A DNA stretch of 64,000 bases from JANPPS01 sp965246835. GTDB lineage: Bacteria > Pseudomonadota > Alphaproteobacteria > Acetobacterales > Acetobacteraceae. Numbering within the stretch: position 1 is the stretch's first letter; each line of letters begins with the position of its first letter. The notes beneath the pieces were generated by a model. That model saw only the letters and a program-made list of their open reading frames with translations, had not been told where the DNA came from and searched no databases. Where the stretch lies: positions 2,294,001 through 2,358,000 of the forward strand of contig CBDFFQ010000001.1 of NCBI GenBank assembly GCA_965246835.1, given 5' to 3'. Both the position numbers and the translations under genes were made by a program. Shown here in pieces: positions 1 through 9,293 of the stretch.

Positions 1-200
1 CGGTGCAGCATGCGCTGACGGTGCTGGCCGCGGGCCGCACCACGATCGTGATCGCCCATCGGTTGGCGACGGTGCGCCGGGCGGACCGGATCGTGGTGAT
101 GGACGGGGGCCGCGTGGTTGCGACCGGGCCGCATGAGCGTCTGGTGCGGGAGGGCGGGCTGTATGCCCGGCTGGCGGAGCTGCAATTCGCGGCGGCCTGA
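1..200 (+). CDS. ABC exporter ATPase, C-terminal fragment
   Basis: This is the last 66 or so codons of a gene that begins before the window. The visible part carries the end of an ABC ATPase domain: the H-loop (IVIAHRLATV) followed by the D-R-I-V-V-M-D-G-G-R strand and the conserved G-x-H-x-x-L ending. This pattern is characteristic of the exporter type in which permease and ATPase are fused (MsbA/ABCB or bacteriocin/lipid exporters). The substrate cannot be told from this fragment. It ends in TGA immediately before the stop codon of the convergent gene, with no intergenic space. Confidence 0.85.
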   Translation, partial: VQHALTVLAAGRTTIVIAHRLATVRRADRIVVMDGGRVVATGPHERLVREGGLYARLAELQFAAA

Positions 201-860
201 TTACCGCCCGATCCGCCCCACGCGCAGCCGCTCATCGGCGGCCCGCACGACGGTGGCCCAGTTTTCGCCATCCTGGGGATAGGCGGCGGCCGAGATCTGC
301 ATGTCCAAGCCGAACGGCGCCGCGATGCCCGGCACCGCCACGGCCGGAGTCATGGCTTCCCGCAGCTTCTGCATCACGCTGGCCAACGCCTCCACCCCCG
401 CCACGGCGGGCAGCAGCACGGCGAACTCGTCATCCCTGACCCGGCCGATCGAGTCGGTCTCCCGCGTGGCAGCGCGCAACCGTTCCGCGATCTCGGTCAG
501 CAGCTTGCCCATCGTGTCGGGCCCGTGCTGGTCCGACAGGCTGACGAAGCCCGGCAGGCGCAGCAGGGCGATGCCGAGCATGTTGTTCTCGCGCCGGGCC
601 AGGGCGAGCGACAAATGGAACCGCTCCACCACGACGTGGCGGTTCAGCAAGCCGGTCACCGGGTCGGTGTTGGACATCAGCGCCGCCTGCGCCTTGACCT
701 GCTCCACCTTGTTGTTCGCGCCCTCCAGCAGCAGCCGGGAGGATTCGAGCGCGTTCTGCAGTTCCACGAGCCGGGCCTGCATGCGCTTCAGCACCACCGC
801 GCAACCGCCGCCCATGGCCAGCAGGAGCGCCAGCACGATTAGACCATTGATCATCGGCAT
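201..860 (-). CDS. Membrane-anchored degenerate GGDEF-domain protein
   Basis: The protein has 219 residues. Residues 4-24 form one hydrophobic anchor helix, residues 25-60 look like a short coiled coil, and from about residue 64 (DPVTGLLNR) there is a GGDEF (diguanylate cyclase) domain. The active-site loop reads R-D-D-E-F at residues 142-146 instead of GG(D/E)EF, so both glycines that hold GTP are replaced. The domain is therefore probably not an active cyclase and may bind nucleotide or act as a signalling partner. No sensory domain is present beyond the N-terminal helix. It lies 2 nt downstream of the nfeD-like gene and could be its last operon member. Confidence 0.8.
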   Translation of the reverse strand: MPMINGLIVLALLLAMGGGCAVVLKRMQARLVELQNALESSRLLLEGANNKVEQVKAQAALMSNTDPVTGLLNRHVVVERFHLSLALARRENNMLGIALLRLPGFVSLSDQHGPDTMGKLLTEIAERLRAATRETDSIGRVRDDEFAVLLPAVAGVEALASVMQKLREAMTPAVAVPGIAAPFGLDMQISAAAYPQDGENWATVVRAADERLRVGRIGR

Positions 861-862
861 AC

Positions 863-1306
863 TTAGGTGCTGCTCCCTGACATCGGCGCCACCAGCAACG
901 TGGTGCCATCCAGGCCGACGATGCTCAAGGCCTCTCCCGATCGGGGCGCGACGCCGGCACGGTCATAGAGGCGAGCGGACCAGGTGCCGTCCCCCACGCT
1001 GACCCGGCCCTCCCCGGCGTCGAAGGCCAAGGCGCGGCAGGTCGTGCCCACGAGCCCGGAGGCCGGCGCGTTCACGCGGTTCGGCACCGCCGCATGCCGC
1101 CCACGGACCGCGATCGTGCCGCCGATCAGGACCGCGACCGCCGCCACGAACACCGCCCACTGACCCGGCCCGGCCACGCCCAGCGCCGTGGCCCCACCCG
1201 TCACCACCGCGGCGGCGCCAATCGGCAACAGGAACACGCCGGGCGCCACCATCTCCAGCGCGCAGCCGACCAGGCCGGCCACGACCCACCATCCCGCCGG
1301 GGTCAT
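863..1306 (-). CDS. NfeD-like membrane protein
   Basis: This 147-residue protein has two to three hydrophobic segments in its first 70 residues, followed by a soluble beta-rich C-terminal part of the NfeD OB-fold type (residues 80-140). NfeD proteins sit in the cytoplasmic membrane beside SPFH/stomatin proteins and are thought to help organise or guard membrane microdomains. The adjacent gene here is exactly such a stomatin; its TGA overlaps this ATG by one base (TGATG), so the two are probably co-translated. The short form without a ClpP-like protease domain is the usual one in this pairing. Confidence 0.85.
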   Translation of the reverse strand: MTPAGWWVVAGLVGCALEMVAPGVFLLPIGAAAVVTGGATALGVAGPGQWAVFVAAVAVLIGGTIAVRGRHAAVPNRVNAPASGLVGTTCRALAFDAGEGRVSVGDGTWSARLYDRAGVAPRSGEALSIVGLDGTTLLVAPMSGSST

Positions 1307-2220
1307 CAGGGATTGCTCTCCAGCCGCATCGCCGTGATCGCCTGGGTGATGCCCCCCGCCAGCGCCCCGGTCTCGAGCGGGATCACCAAGGTGCGGCCGC
1401 TAGGGTTGGCGGCGAGACGGCCCACGGCCTCCACGTATTTCTGCGCGATGAAGTATTTCAGCGCCTCGGCCCCGTTTCCGGCCGCGGCCTTGGCCACCAT
1501 CTCGGTCGCCCGCGCCTCGGCCTCCGCCAGGCGTTCGCGGGCCGTCGCGTCCCGCATCGCGGCTTCGAGCCGGGCTTCGGCGGCCAGCACGGTCGCCTGC
1601 TTCGCGCCCTCCGCCTTCGCCACCGCGGCCTCCCGCTCGCCCATGGCGCGGGCAACGGTGGCGCGGCGTTCGCGCTCGGCGGTCATCTGCAGGTTCATGG
1701 CGCGCACCAGGTTCTCCGGTGGCTCGATTTTGCGCAGCTCGACCCGGCTCACCTTCACCCCCCAGGGCGCGGTCGCGTGATCGAGGGTGACCAGCAGCTT
1801 GGCGTTGATCTCCTCGCGGCCTGAGAGCGCGCCATCGAGGTCCATGGCGCCGATCACGCTGCGGATGTTGGTCATGGCCATGCTGGTCAGCGCCTGCACC
1901 AGGTTCTGCGCGCCATAGGCGGCCTTCACGGGGTCCAGCACGCGGTAATACATGATGCCGTCCACCATGACGGCGGCGTTGTCCCGGGTAATCACCGCCT
2001 GCTCCGGGATGTCGAGCACGATCTCCTGCACGTTCATCTTGTGGCCGACCCGCTCGACCAGCGGGAGCATGAGGTTGAGGCCGGGCTCCAGCAGGCGGGT
2101 GAAGGCGCCGAAGCGTTCCACGGTCCAGACCTGTCCCTGCGGCACGGTGCGCACGCCGAGGGCGACGCCGATCATCACGACGAAGGCCAAGACCACGAGC
2201 ACGACCAGCATAGCGTCCAC
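1306..2220 (-). CDS. SPFH/Band 7 (stomatin, QmcA-like) protein
   Basis: The 304-residue protein starts with a single hydrophobic segment (residues 3-22), then the SPFH domain (V-P-Q-G near residue 26 and the stomatin signature around residues 60-190), then an Ala/Glu/Arg-rich coiled coil (residues 180-250). The family forms oligomers on the membrane that modulate proteases and lipid domains. The downstream partner is an nfeD-like gene overlapping by one base, the conserved two-gene arrangement. Since this locus also makes hopanoids, a role in ordered membrane domains is plausible but inferred. Confidence 0.9.
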   Translation of the reverse strand: MDAMLVVLVVLAFVVMIGVALGVRTVPQGQVWTVERFGAFTRLLEPGLNLMLPLVERVGHKMNVQEIVLDIPEQAVITRDNAAVMVDGIMYYRVLDPVKAAYGAQNLVQALTSMAMTNIRSVIGAMDLDGALSGREEINAKLLVTLDHATAPWGVKVSRVELRKIEPPENLVRAMNLQMTAERERRATVARAMGEREAAVAKAEGAKQATVLAAEARLEAAMRDATARERLAEAEARATEMVAKAAAGNGAEALKYFIAQKYVEAVGRLAANPSGRTLVIPLETGALAGGITQAITAMRLESNP

Positions 2221-2230
2221 CCCAGCTCTC

Positions 2231-2253
2231 CAACCGGCTTTTTAGCCCGGTTG
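2231..2253. terminator. Small hairpin upstream of the stomatin gene
   Basis: A seven-base stem (CAACCGG / CCGGTTG) encloses a short A/T-containing loop in the 101-bp gap between the peptidase and stomatin genes, both on the minus strand. There is no clear T-tract, so it may be a weak terminator or a 5' UTR structure. Confidence 0.35.
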
Positions 2254-2321
2254 TGAACTTAGCATCATTTGCGGGGGTCGCGGCAGGTGCTGGATTGTAC
2301 GGTTTCGTTGCGGGCGCCGGC

Positions 2322-3095
2322 TTATCGCACGCGCGCCTTTCGCGGCACCATAAGCCCGGCCGCCGCCGAGCCGATCGACACCTGTGGCTCCGAGGGTTGA
2401 ACCTCGGCTTGCGCCTCCAGGGCCGCCACGCAGGCGCCGGTGCCGGAGGCGACGGATCGCCAATCCTCCGCCCGCGCCATGACGGCCAGCAGGCAGCTAT
2501 CATAGAACGTGTATTGCCGCCCTGCGCCGCAGCCGAAGGAGGGACGGTCTGCCCGCGCAGCCGTCAGAACGATCCGGTTCGGCCGCGCCATCGCTGGCCC
2601 GGCGAAATCGCCCGTGAAGCACCCGGACACGATCGCGACCGTCGGCGCGTCCCCGCATCCCGCCGTGAGCGCGGCATCGAGCGCTGCGGGCGTCAAAACC
2701 TCCTCCAGCGTGGTCAGCGCGAGGCCGCGCCCCTGGCTGCCGTGGGAAGTCGCGAACACCAGGCAGGCCTGACCCGGCGCGGGAGACATGCGGCCAATCG
2801 CGCGGGTGACGGAGACCTGCGTGGCACGGCCTGCGCGCCGGGACGCGATGATGCGGGGGGTGGTGCTGAAGCGCTGGATGTCCGCATCCGGCACGCCCGC
2901 GGCGCGCAGCCGGCGCTGCATGGTGACGACGGCGTTGTCGAACACCGGAATGCCGGTGTCGCCGGCGATCAGAACGGCCTTGTAGGGGGAGCCGGCACCG
3001 GGCGGGTTGGGTTCCGCCGGGCGAGCGACGGCGCTGACCGCGAGAATGCACGACGCCGCCAGCACGGTCAGCCCCGCCACGATCCGCACGCCCAT
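2322..3095 (-). CDS. C13-family (legumain-like) cysteine peptidase, exported
   Basis: The 257-residue protein begins with a hydrophobic signal-like segment (residues 5-24). The caspase-clan catalytic pattern of peptidase family C13 is visible: His118 in the S-H-G-S motif after a hydrophobic strand, and Cys159 in S-G-C-F at the end of the next strand. C13 enzymes cleave after Asn or Asp; bacterial members are usually exported and of unknown substrate. Its neighbours, a DUF2066 protein upstream (2 nt gap) and stomatin/NfeD downstream, suggest envelope proteostasis. The last 40 residues are low-complexity and basic. Confidence 0.85.
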   Translation of the reverse strand: MGVRIVAGLTVLAASCILAVSAVARPAEPNPPGAGSPYKAVLIAGDTGIPVFDNAVVTMQRRLRAAGVPDADIQRFSTTPRIIASRRAGRATQVSVTRAIGRMSPAPGQACLVFATSHGSQGRGLALTTLEEVLTPAALDAALTAGCGDAPTVAIVSGCFTGDFAGPAMARPNRIVLTAARADRPSFGCGAGRQYTFYDSCLLAVMARAEDWRSVASGTGACVAALEAQAEVQPSEPQVSIGSAAAGLMVPRKARVR

Positions 3096-3097
3096 GC

Positions 3098-3841
3098 CTA
3101 CCGCCTACTTGAAAGACGCTGCGCCGCACCGCCGACCCCGGCGCGAAAACCCTCGTCGAACGACACGCCCTCGGTGCCCCAGCGTTGCCCATCCAGCGCC
3201 CAGGCGCAAACCCAGCCGCCCGCCGCCTCCGACCAGCGCAGCGAACCGTCCAGCACCGCGACCGTCCCGTCCGAGACGCGGCCGATGGGCAAGCGGTCGA
3301 GGTCGAGCGCCGGGCCGGTGGCTTGGGCGTAGGTCAGCAGCGATACGCGCATGCCGAATTTCTCTCCCGCCGCGAGCACGGCCTGGCGCTGCCGTTCGCC
3401 ATACTGGCCGTCTGCGGTGAGGGGGTAGGGCGCGTCCTGTTGCTGGATGGTGGCGCGGACCAGCAGCACTGGGCGATCGGGCCAGATCGTGCGGCCGAGC
3501 GTTGCCAGCAGCGCCTCGGCCCCCGCGGGATCGACATGGCCGATCAGGTCGAACGGGCGGTCCCGCGTGCCCTGCTCGTCATGGGTCGGCAGATGCGACA
3601 TGCGGTCGAGATAGGCGAAATCCTGCACCAGATCCTCGCCGCGCAGGGTGTCGAGGCGCGGCTCCTCGGCCAGGGCGGGATCGCCCGAGAGCTTGACCAG
3701 CACGTCCCGCACGCAGCGGTTCAACCCCGCCGGCCGGCTGCGCGTGTCGGAGCCGGTGAGGTAGACCCTGCAGGTGTGGAGGTCGGTTTGGGCCCAGGCC
3801 GGGCAGGCCGTCATCCATAGCACGACCGCGAACCACCGCAT
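3098..3841 (-). CDS. Exported DUF2066-domain protein
   Basis: The ATG at 3841 was chosen because a strong purine-rich ribosome site (GGGAGGGGAG) lies just upstream and a good signal peptide follows, cleaved after A-W-A. The mature protein of about 230 residues shows the DUF2066 layout: an N-terminal region with R-x-x-A-L/G-x-x-x-V-R-D-V-L-V-K-L-S-G-D and a C-terminal region of short strands. The function is unknown; the family is periplasmic and common in Proteobacteria. It lies 2 nt upstream of the C13 peptidase gene, so the two are probably co-expressed. Confidence 0.8.
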   Translation of the reverse strand: MRWFAVVLWMTACPAWAQTDLHTCRVYLTGSDTRSRPAGLNRCVRDVLVKLSGDPALAEEPRLDTLRGEDLVQDFAYLDRMSHLPTHDEQGTRDRPFDLIGHVDPAGAEALLATLGRTIWPDRPVLLVRATIQQQDAPYPLTADGQYGERQRQAVLAAGEKFGMRVSLLTYAQATGPALDLDRLPIGRVSDGTVAVLDGSLRWSEAAGGWVCAWALDGQRWGTEGVSFDEGFRAGVGGAAQRLSSRR

Positions 3842-3867
3842 GCTCCCCTCCCGCGGGGAGCCTAACC

Positions 3868-4368
3868 CTACCGCCCGCGCACCGCACGCAGGAAAGTGTC
3901 GACCGCGATGCCGAAGAACCCGTGCGAGATCAGTCCGCGTAGATGCGCCTGCCACGGATAGTCCAGCGGCCGGCCGCCAGTGCCGAGATAGGTGTTCAGC
4001 CCCTCATCCTGCACCACGAACGTCGCGACCCCGAACGGCAGGCCGCGCCACTTGCCCACGAACGGCGCCCGGTCCCGCAGGGCGGTGAACGTGGCGCCCA
4101 GGATGGCGCCGATCGCGTAATGCACCCCGATCCCGGCGGCGTGCGGCTGGCTGGGGGACAGGCGAACGCTCACGGCGTCGGCGGCGCGATTGGCGATCAC
4201 GTGGGCCGGGTCATGACCACCGGGGCGGGCGAGGATGGTCTTCTGCCGCGTGGCGGGCGACTCCGCGTCCATCATCGCCTGATCGAGCTTGTCCATCGCC
4301 CAGACAGCCGCCGCGCCGGCGATCATGCCCCAGATCAGGTCGGATGCTACACTGGGCGGTTCGCGCAT
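3868..4368 (-). CDS. YagU-like (DUF1440) inner-membrane protein
   Basis: The start at 4368 is preferred because GGAG sits seven bases upstream; a longer TTG start is possible but poor. The 166-residue protein has hydrophobic segments near its start (DLIWGMIAGAAAVWAMDKLD), in the middle (HYAIGAILGATFTAL) and near the end, with the L-D-x-x-M pattern of the DUF1440/YagU family. E. coli YagU is an inner-membrane protein linked to acid survival. It stands between the liv operon and the DUF2066 gene, all on the same strand but with gaps of 26 and 55 nt. Confidence 0.65.
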   Translation of the reverse strand: MREPPSVASDLIWGMIAGAAAVWAMDKLDQAMMDAESPATRQKTILARPGGHDPAHVIANRAADAVSVRLSPSQPHAAGIGVHYAIGAILGATFTALRDRAPFVGKWRGLPFGVATFVVQDEGLNTYLGTGGRPLDYPWQAHLRGLISHGFFGIAVDTFLRAVRGR

Positions 4369-4423
4369 GGGATGGCTCCGGTTGGGTCGGGGGAACAACG
4401 CCGGACGCCGCCACTCCGCTTCT

Positions 4424-5151
<728 letters not shown>

Positions 5152-5155
<4 letters not shown>

Positions 5156-6903
5156 GCGGCTACGCCGAGATAGGCCTCGATCACGCGGGGGTCCGCGCGC
5201 ACGGCGGCTGGCAGGCCCTCGGCGAGGAGGGTGCCGAACTCCATCACCACGAGCCGGTCCGCCAGGTTCATGACGAACTCCATGTCATGCTCGACCAGCA
5301 GCACCGTGACGCCCTGGCCTTTCAGCCGGCGGAGCAGGGCGGCCAGCTCCTGCTTTTCGGCATGGCGCAGGCCGGCCGCGGGCTCGTCCAGCAGGAGCAT
5401 TACGGGATCGAGGCAGAGGGCGCGCGCGATCTCCACCACGCGCTGCTGGCCGAGCGCCAGGCTGTCGGCCGGGCGGTCCGCCGCGGCGCGCATGCCCACG
5501 CGGTCGAGCTGCCGGGCCGCTTCGGCGAAGAGCTGGGCCTCCTCGGCACGGTCCAGCCGGAACAGCGCCGCGAGCGACCCGGCCCGGCCGCGGAGGTGCG
5601 CGCCCAGGGCCACGTTCTCGATCACCGACATGCCCGGCACCAGCTTCACGTGCTGAAAGCTGCGCGCGATGCCGAGGCGGGCGGCGGCGGGCGGGGTAAG
5701 CGGCGGCAGGGGCTGGCCCAGGAAGCGGATGATGCCGGCGCCGGGGCGGAGCACACCGGTGAGCAGGTTGAAGGTGGTGCTCTTGCCGGCGCCGTTCGGG
5801 CCGATCAGCCCCAGGATCTCGCCCGCCGCCACCGCGAGCGACAAATTGTTGACCGCAACCAGGCCGCCGAACGCCTTGGTCATGCCGTCCGCCGCCATCA
5901 CGGGGGAGCCCGGCTGGGGCAGCGTGCGGGCGGGGAGGGCGGTCGCGTGGGGGACGGGGCGCGGGCGGAGGCGGCGCCGGGCCAGCAATGGCCACAGCCC
6001 GTCGGGCGCGGTTTGCAGCACCAGGACCAGCAGCACGCCGAACACGATGACCTCGTAATTGCCTTGCGCGCCGAACAGCCGCGGCAGGATGTTCTGCAAC
6101 TGGTCATTCACGATGGTGACCAGCCCGGCGCCCAGCAACGCGCCCCACACCGACCCGGCGCCTCCCACCACCGCCATCAACAAATACTGGATGCTGGCGT
6201 TGAGGCCGAACGGCGTCGGGTTCACGCTGCGCTGCAGATGCGCGTAGAGCCAGCCCGCGAGCCCCGCCAGCACCGCGGCATAGACGAAGGCCAGGATGCG
6301 GGTGCGCGGCAGGTCCACCCCGAAGCTGGCCGCCGCCGCAGCGCCCCCTTTCAACGCCCGGATCGCGCGGCCCGCCCGGCTGTCGAGCAAATTGCGGGTG
6401 AGCCACAGCACACCCCCTACCGCGAGCCAGATCACCACGAAGTAGTCCCGGCTGGAGGTCAGCGCCCGTCCCGCGATCGAGAGCGGCGGGATGCCGGAAA
6501 TGCCGTCGTTGCGGCCCAGCAGGTCCAGGTTGCCGAACAGGTAATACAGGCTGACGGACCACGCGATGGTGCCGAGCGCCAGGTAATGCCCGGATAGCCG
6601 CAGGGTGATCGCCCCGATCGCCAGCGCCGCGAGGCCGCTGACACCTAGGGCCAACGGCAACGTGAGCCACGGCGACAGCCCGGCCTGCGTGGTGAGCACG
6701 GCGGTGAGGTAGGCACCGAAGCCCATGAACGTCGCCTGCCCGAACGACGTCATGCCGCCATAGCCGGTCAGCACCACGAGTCCGATCGCCACGATGCTGG
6801 CGAGCCCGGCATAGTTGCCGAGCGTGACCCAGAAGGCGGGGACGCCGGGGATGAACGGCAGGCTGAGCCAAGGCACGAGCAGAAGCCAGGTGAGGCGGCT
6901 CAT
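5152..6903 (-). CDS. Fused permease-ATPase LivM-LivG of a HAAT-type importer
   Basis: The 583-residue protein joins two subunits that are separate in the E. coli system. Residues 1-310 are a LivM permease with about nine hydrophobic segments and the family loop around G-Y-G-G-x-x-S-F-G. Residues 340-583 are a LivG ATPase with Walker A GPNGAGKS, signature L-A-L-G-Q-Q-R and Walker B LLLDEPAAGL. A Pro/Arg-rich linker of about 30 residues connects them. The fusion is known in other Proteobacteria. The neighbours livH (4-nt overlap) and livF (4-nt overlap) complete the membrane complex. Confidence 0.92.
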
Positions 6904-7931
6904 TCCTCGGCCTCACCGCCGCGGAAGCTGCGCCACAGCAGCACCGGGATGATGACGGTGAAGACGATCACCTCCTTGAACGCGCTGGCGTAGAAGGAGC
7001 TGACGCTTTCGACGCACCCCACCACCAGCGCCGCCAGCACGGCGACGGGGTAGCTGACGAGCCCGCCGATGATCGCGGCGACGAAGCCCTTGAGCCCCAC
7101 CAGGAAGCCGCTGTCGTAATAGATTGTGGTGAGCGGCGCGATGAGGATGCCCGACACGGCGCCGATCCCGCCCGCGATCAGGAACGCGATCCGCCCGCTG
7201 AGCCCGGTGCCGATGCCGACCAGCCGGGCGCCGAGCCGATTGACGGCGGTGGCCCGCAATGCCTTGCCGAACAGCGTAAACTCGAAGAACGCGAACAGCG
7301 CCAGCATGGCGGTGGCGGTGGCGGCCAGGATCCATAGGGCCTGCCCTGGGATCAGCAATGGGCCGAGGGTGAGCCTCATGTCGGAGAAGGAAGGGCCACG
7401 GAATCCCTCGGGCCCGAAGAACACGAGGCCCAAGCCGACCAATGCGAGGTGTACGCCGACGCTGGCGATCAACAGGGTGAGCACGGACGCCTCGGCCATG
7501 GGCTGGAAGGCGAGGCGGTAGAGGTAGGGTGCCATCGGGGCGACGACGGCGAGGGTGAGGATGGCGGCCAGCCAAGGCGCCGGGCGGGTGGGGCCGATCG
7601 CCAGCGCGGCGGCGATCACGAGGGCGGGGATGGCCAGCGTCTCGAGGCCCAGCGCGGCGATCGATTTCAGCGAGGGCGCGAACCGCATCCCCCACGCGCC
7701 GGCCAGGAAAGCGCCGGCGCCCAGCCCGGCCAAAAGCCAGATGCTGCCGGGCACACGGCCGTCATGCAGGGCGGCGTAGGTGAGCGCGGCGAACGCCACC
7801 AGCTCGCCCTGCGGGATGAAAATCACGCGCGTTACGGCGAACACCAGCACAAGGCAGAGGGCCAGCAGCGCGTAGATGGCGCCGTTCACGACGCCGTCCT
7901 GCAGCAGGATCAAAGCGATGGAGGTGTCCAT
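6900..7931 (-). CDS. livH: Branched-chain amino acid-type ABC permease LivH
   Basis: The ATG at 7931 is used, giving 343 residues that begin at once with the family-typical D-G-V-V-N-G-A-I-Y-A-L helix. About eight to nine membrane helices can be seen, with the conserved G-E-x-x-x-x-A and G-x-K-G-F-x-A-A-x-I-G-G-L motifs. It is the first permease of the HAAT importer and overlaps livMG by four bases. No strong ribosome site precedes the start. A small perfect hairpin (7955-7971) lies between it and the upstream binding-protein gene. Confidence 0.92.
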   Translation of the reverse strand: MDTSIALILLQDGVVNGAIYALLALCLVLVFAVTRVIFIPQGELVAFAALTYAALHDGRVPGSIWLLAGLGAGAFLAGAWGMRFAPSLKSIAALGLETLAIPALVIAAALAIGPTRPAPWLAAILTLAVVAPMAPYLYRLAFQPMAEASVLTLLIASVGVHLALVGLGLVFFGPEGFRGPSFSDMRLTLGPLLIPGQALWILAATATAMLALFAFFEFTLFGKALRATAVNRLGARLVGIGTGLSGRIAFLIAGGIGAVSGILIAPLTTIYYDSGFLVGLKGFVAAIIGGLVSYPVAVLAALVVGCVESVSSFYASAFKEVIVFTVIIPVLLWRSFRGGEAEE

Positions 7932-7954
7932 CACGTGCCGTGAACGGGCGCCCA

Positions 7955-7971
7955 CTCTCCCGCCGGGAGAG
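7955..7971. repeat. Small palindrome CTCTCCCG-C-CGGGAGAG
   Basis: A perfect eight-base inverted repeat with a one-base centre lies between the binding-protein gene and livH. The same core recurs at 20527, 31785, 49224 and 49310, so it belongs to a dispersed palindromic family. In this position it could partly terminate transcription or stabilise the binding-protein mRNA, which would favour higher expression of that subunit. Confidence 0.7.
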
Positions 7972-7989
7972 GGTGACGCATAGAAAGGC

Positions 7990-9153
7990 CTATGGCAGCA
8001 GCTTCCACGCGCCGTTCTGGATCGTGACCATCACCCGCGCCCGCTGGTCGAAGCCGTTATGGTCCGTGGCGCTCATGTCGGAGATGCCGTGGGTCAACAC
8101 CAGCTCCCGCGAGCCCTCAAGCGCATCGCGGAGCGCGCTGCGGAACTCCGGCGTGCCCGGCTTTGCGGCCTTCAGCGCGACGGGGATCGCGGCCTGCAGC
8201 ATCAGCGCGGCATCGAACGCATGCGCCCCGAATGTCGCGACGGAGCCCACGCCGTTCGCGGCCTCATACCGGCGCACGTAATCCCCGGCCACGGCCTTGA
8301 TCGGGTTGCTGTCGGGGAGCTGCGACGCGACCAGGATCGGTCCGGCGGGCAGCACCGTGCCCTCGACATCCTTGCCGCCCACCCGGAGGAAATCTGCGTT
8401 CGCGATGCCATGCGTTTGATAGTAGCGCCCGGCATAGCCCCGCTCCTGCAGCGTCTTCTGCGGCAAGGCGGCCGGGGTGCCGGCGCCGGCGATCAGCACC
8501 GCGTCGGGCTTGGCGGCGACCAGCTTCAGCACCTGGCCGGTCACGCTGGTGTCGGCGCGGGCGAATTTTTCTTCAGCCACCAACTGAATGCCCTTGGCGG
8601 CGAAGGCGCGCTTTGCCTCGGCCAGCCAGCCATCGCCATAGGCGTCGTTGAAACCGATGAACCCCACCGTCTTGACCCCATTCGCCGCCATATGCGCGGC
8701 GATCGCGTCGGCCATCAGGCTGTCATTCTGCGGCGTCTTGAACACCCAGTGCCGGGCGGCATCCATCGGGGCGATGATGCGGGCCGACGCGGCGAGGCTC
8801 ACCATCGGCACCTTCTTCTCCGCCGCGACGTCGATCATCGCGAGCGAGGCCGGGGTGGTGGAGGAGCCCATGAGCGCGTCCACGTTGCTCTCATCGATCA
8901 ACTTTCGAGCATTGGCGACCGCGCGCGTGCTGTCCGCCCCGTCATCGAGCACGATGTATTCGACCTTCTGCCCCGCGATCTCGATCGGCAGGAGCGCGAT
9001 CGAATTCCGTTGCGGCACACCCAATGACGCCGCGGGCCCCGTGGTCGAAATGGTGACGCCGATCTTGATTTGCGCCTGTGCCGCCGTGGCAGCGACCAGG
9101 GAAGTGGCCGCCCACAAGAACGTCGGGAGCATGATCGCAATACGGCGCTGCAT
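7990..9153 (-). CDS. Periplasmic substrate-binding protein of the HAAT importer (LivK-like)
   Basis: The ATG at 9153 is preceded by AAGGAAA about ten bases upstream and gives a 387-residue precursor with a clear signal peptide (cleavage after A-Q-A near residue 28). The mature protein begins I-K-I-G-V-T-I-S-T-T-G-P, the standard opening of type I periplasmic binding proteins (Peripla_BP_6), and contains D-D-G-A-D-S and I-G-S-S-T-T-P ligand-loop patterns. It is the first gene of the livKH(MG)F operon. The ligand is not predictable; aliphatic amides, aromatic acids and branched amino acids are all handled by close families. Confidence 0.9.
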   Translation of the reverse strand: MQRRIAIMLPTFLWAATSLVAATAAQAQIKIGVTISTTGPAASLGVPQRNSIALLPIEIAGQKVEYIVLDDGADSTRAVANARKLIDESNVDALMGSSTTPASLAMIDVAAEKKVPMVSLAASARIIAPMDAARHWVFKTPQNDSLMADAIAAHMAANGVKTVGFIGFNDAYGDGWLAEAKRAFAAKGIQLVAEEKFARADTSVTGQVLKLVAAKPDAVLIAGAGTPAALPQKTLQERGYAGRYYQTHGIANADFLRVGGKDVEGTVLPAGPILVASQLPDSNPIKAVAGDYVRRYEAANGVGSVATFGAHAFDAALMLQAAIPVALKAAKPGTPEFRSALRDALEGSRELVLTHGISDMSATDHNGFDQRARVMVTIQNGAWKLLP

Positions 9154-9293
9154 GGATCGATTTCCTTGAAAAGCCCGCTTGGGCGCAGGCATTGAACCCT
9201 GCTGCACTGGTATGTCCCGCCCCGAAACGTGTCAATTGGAACGGACCCGATGGGCGGCTTGCGGCGGCGCCGGGGCTGGCATAGCCAACCGGC

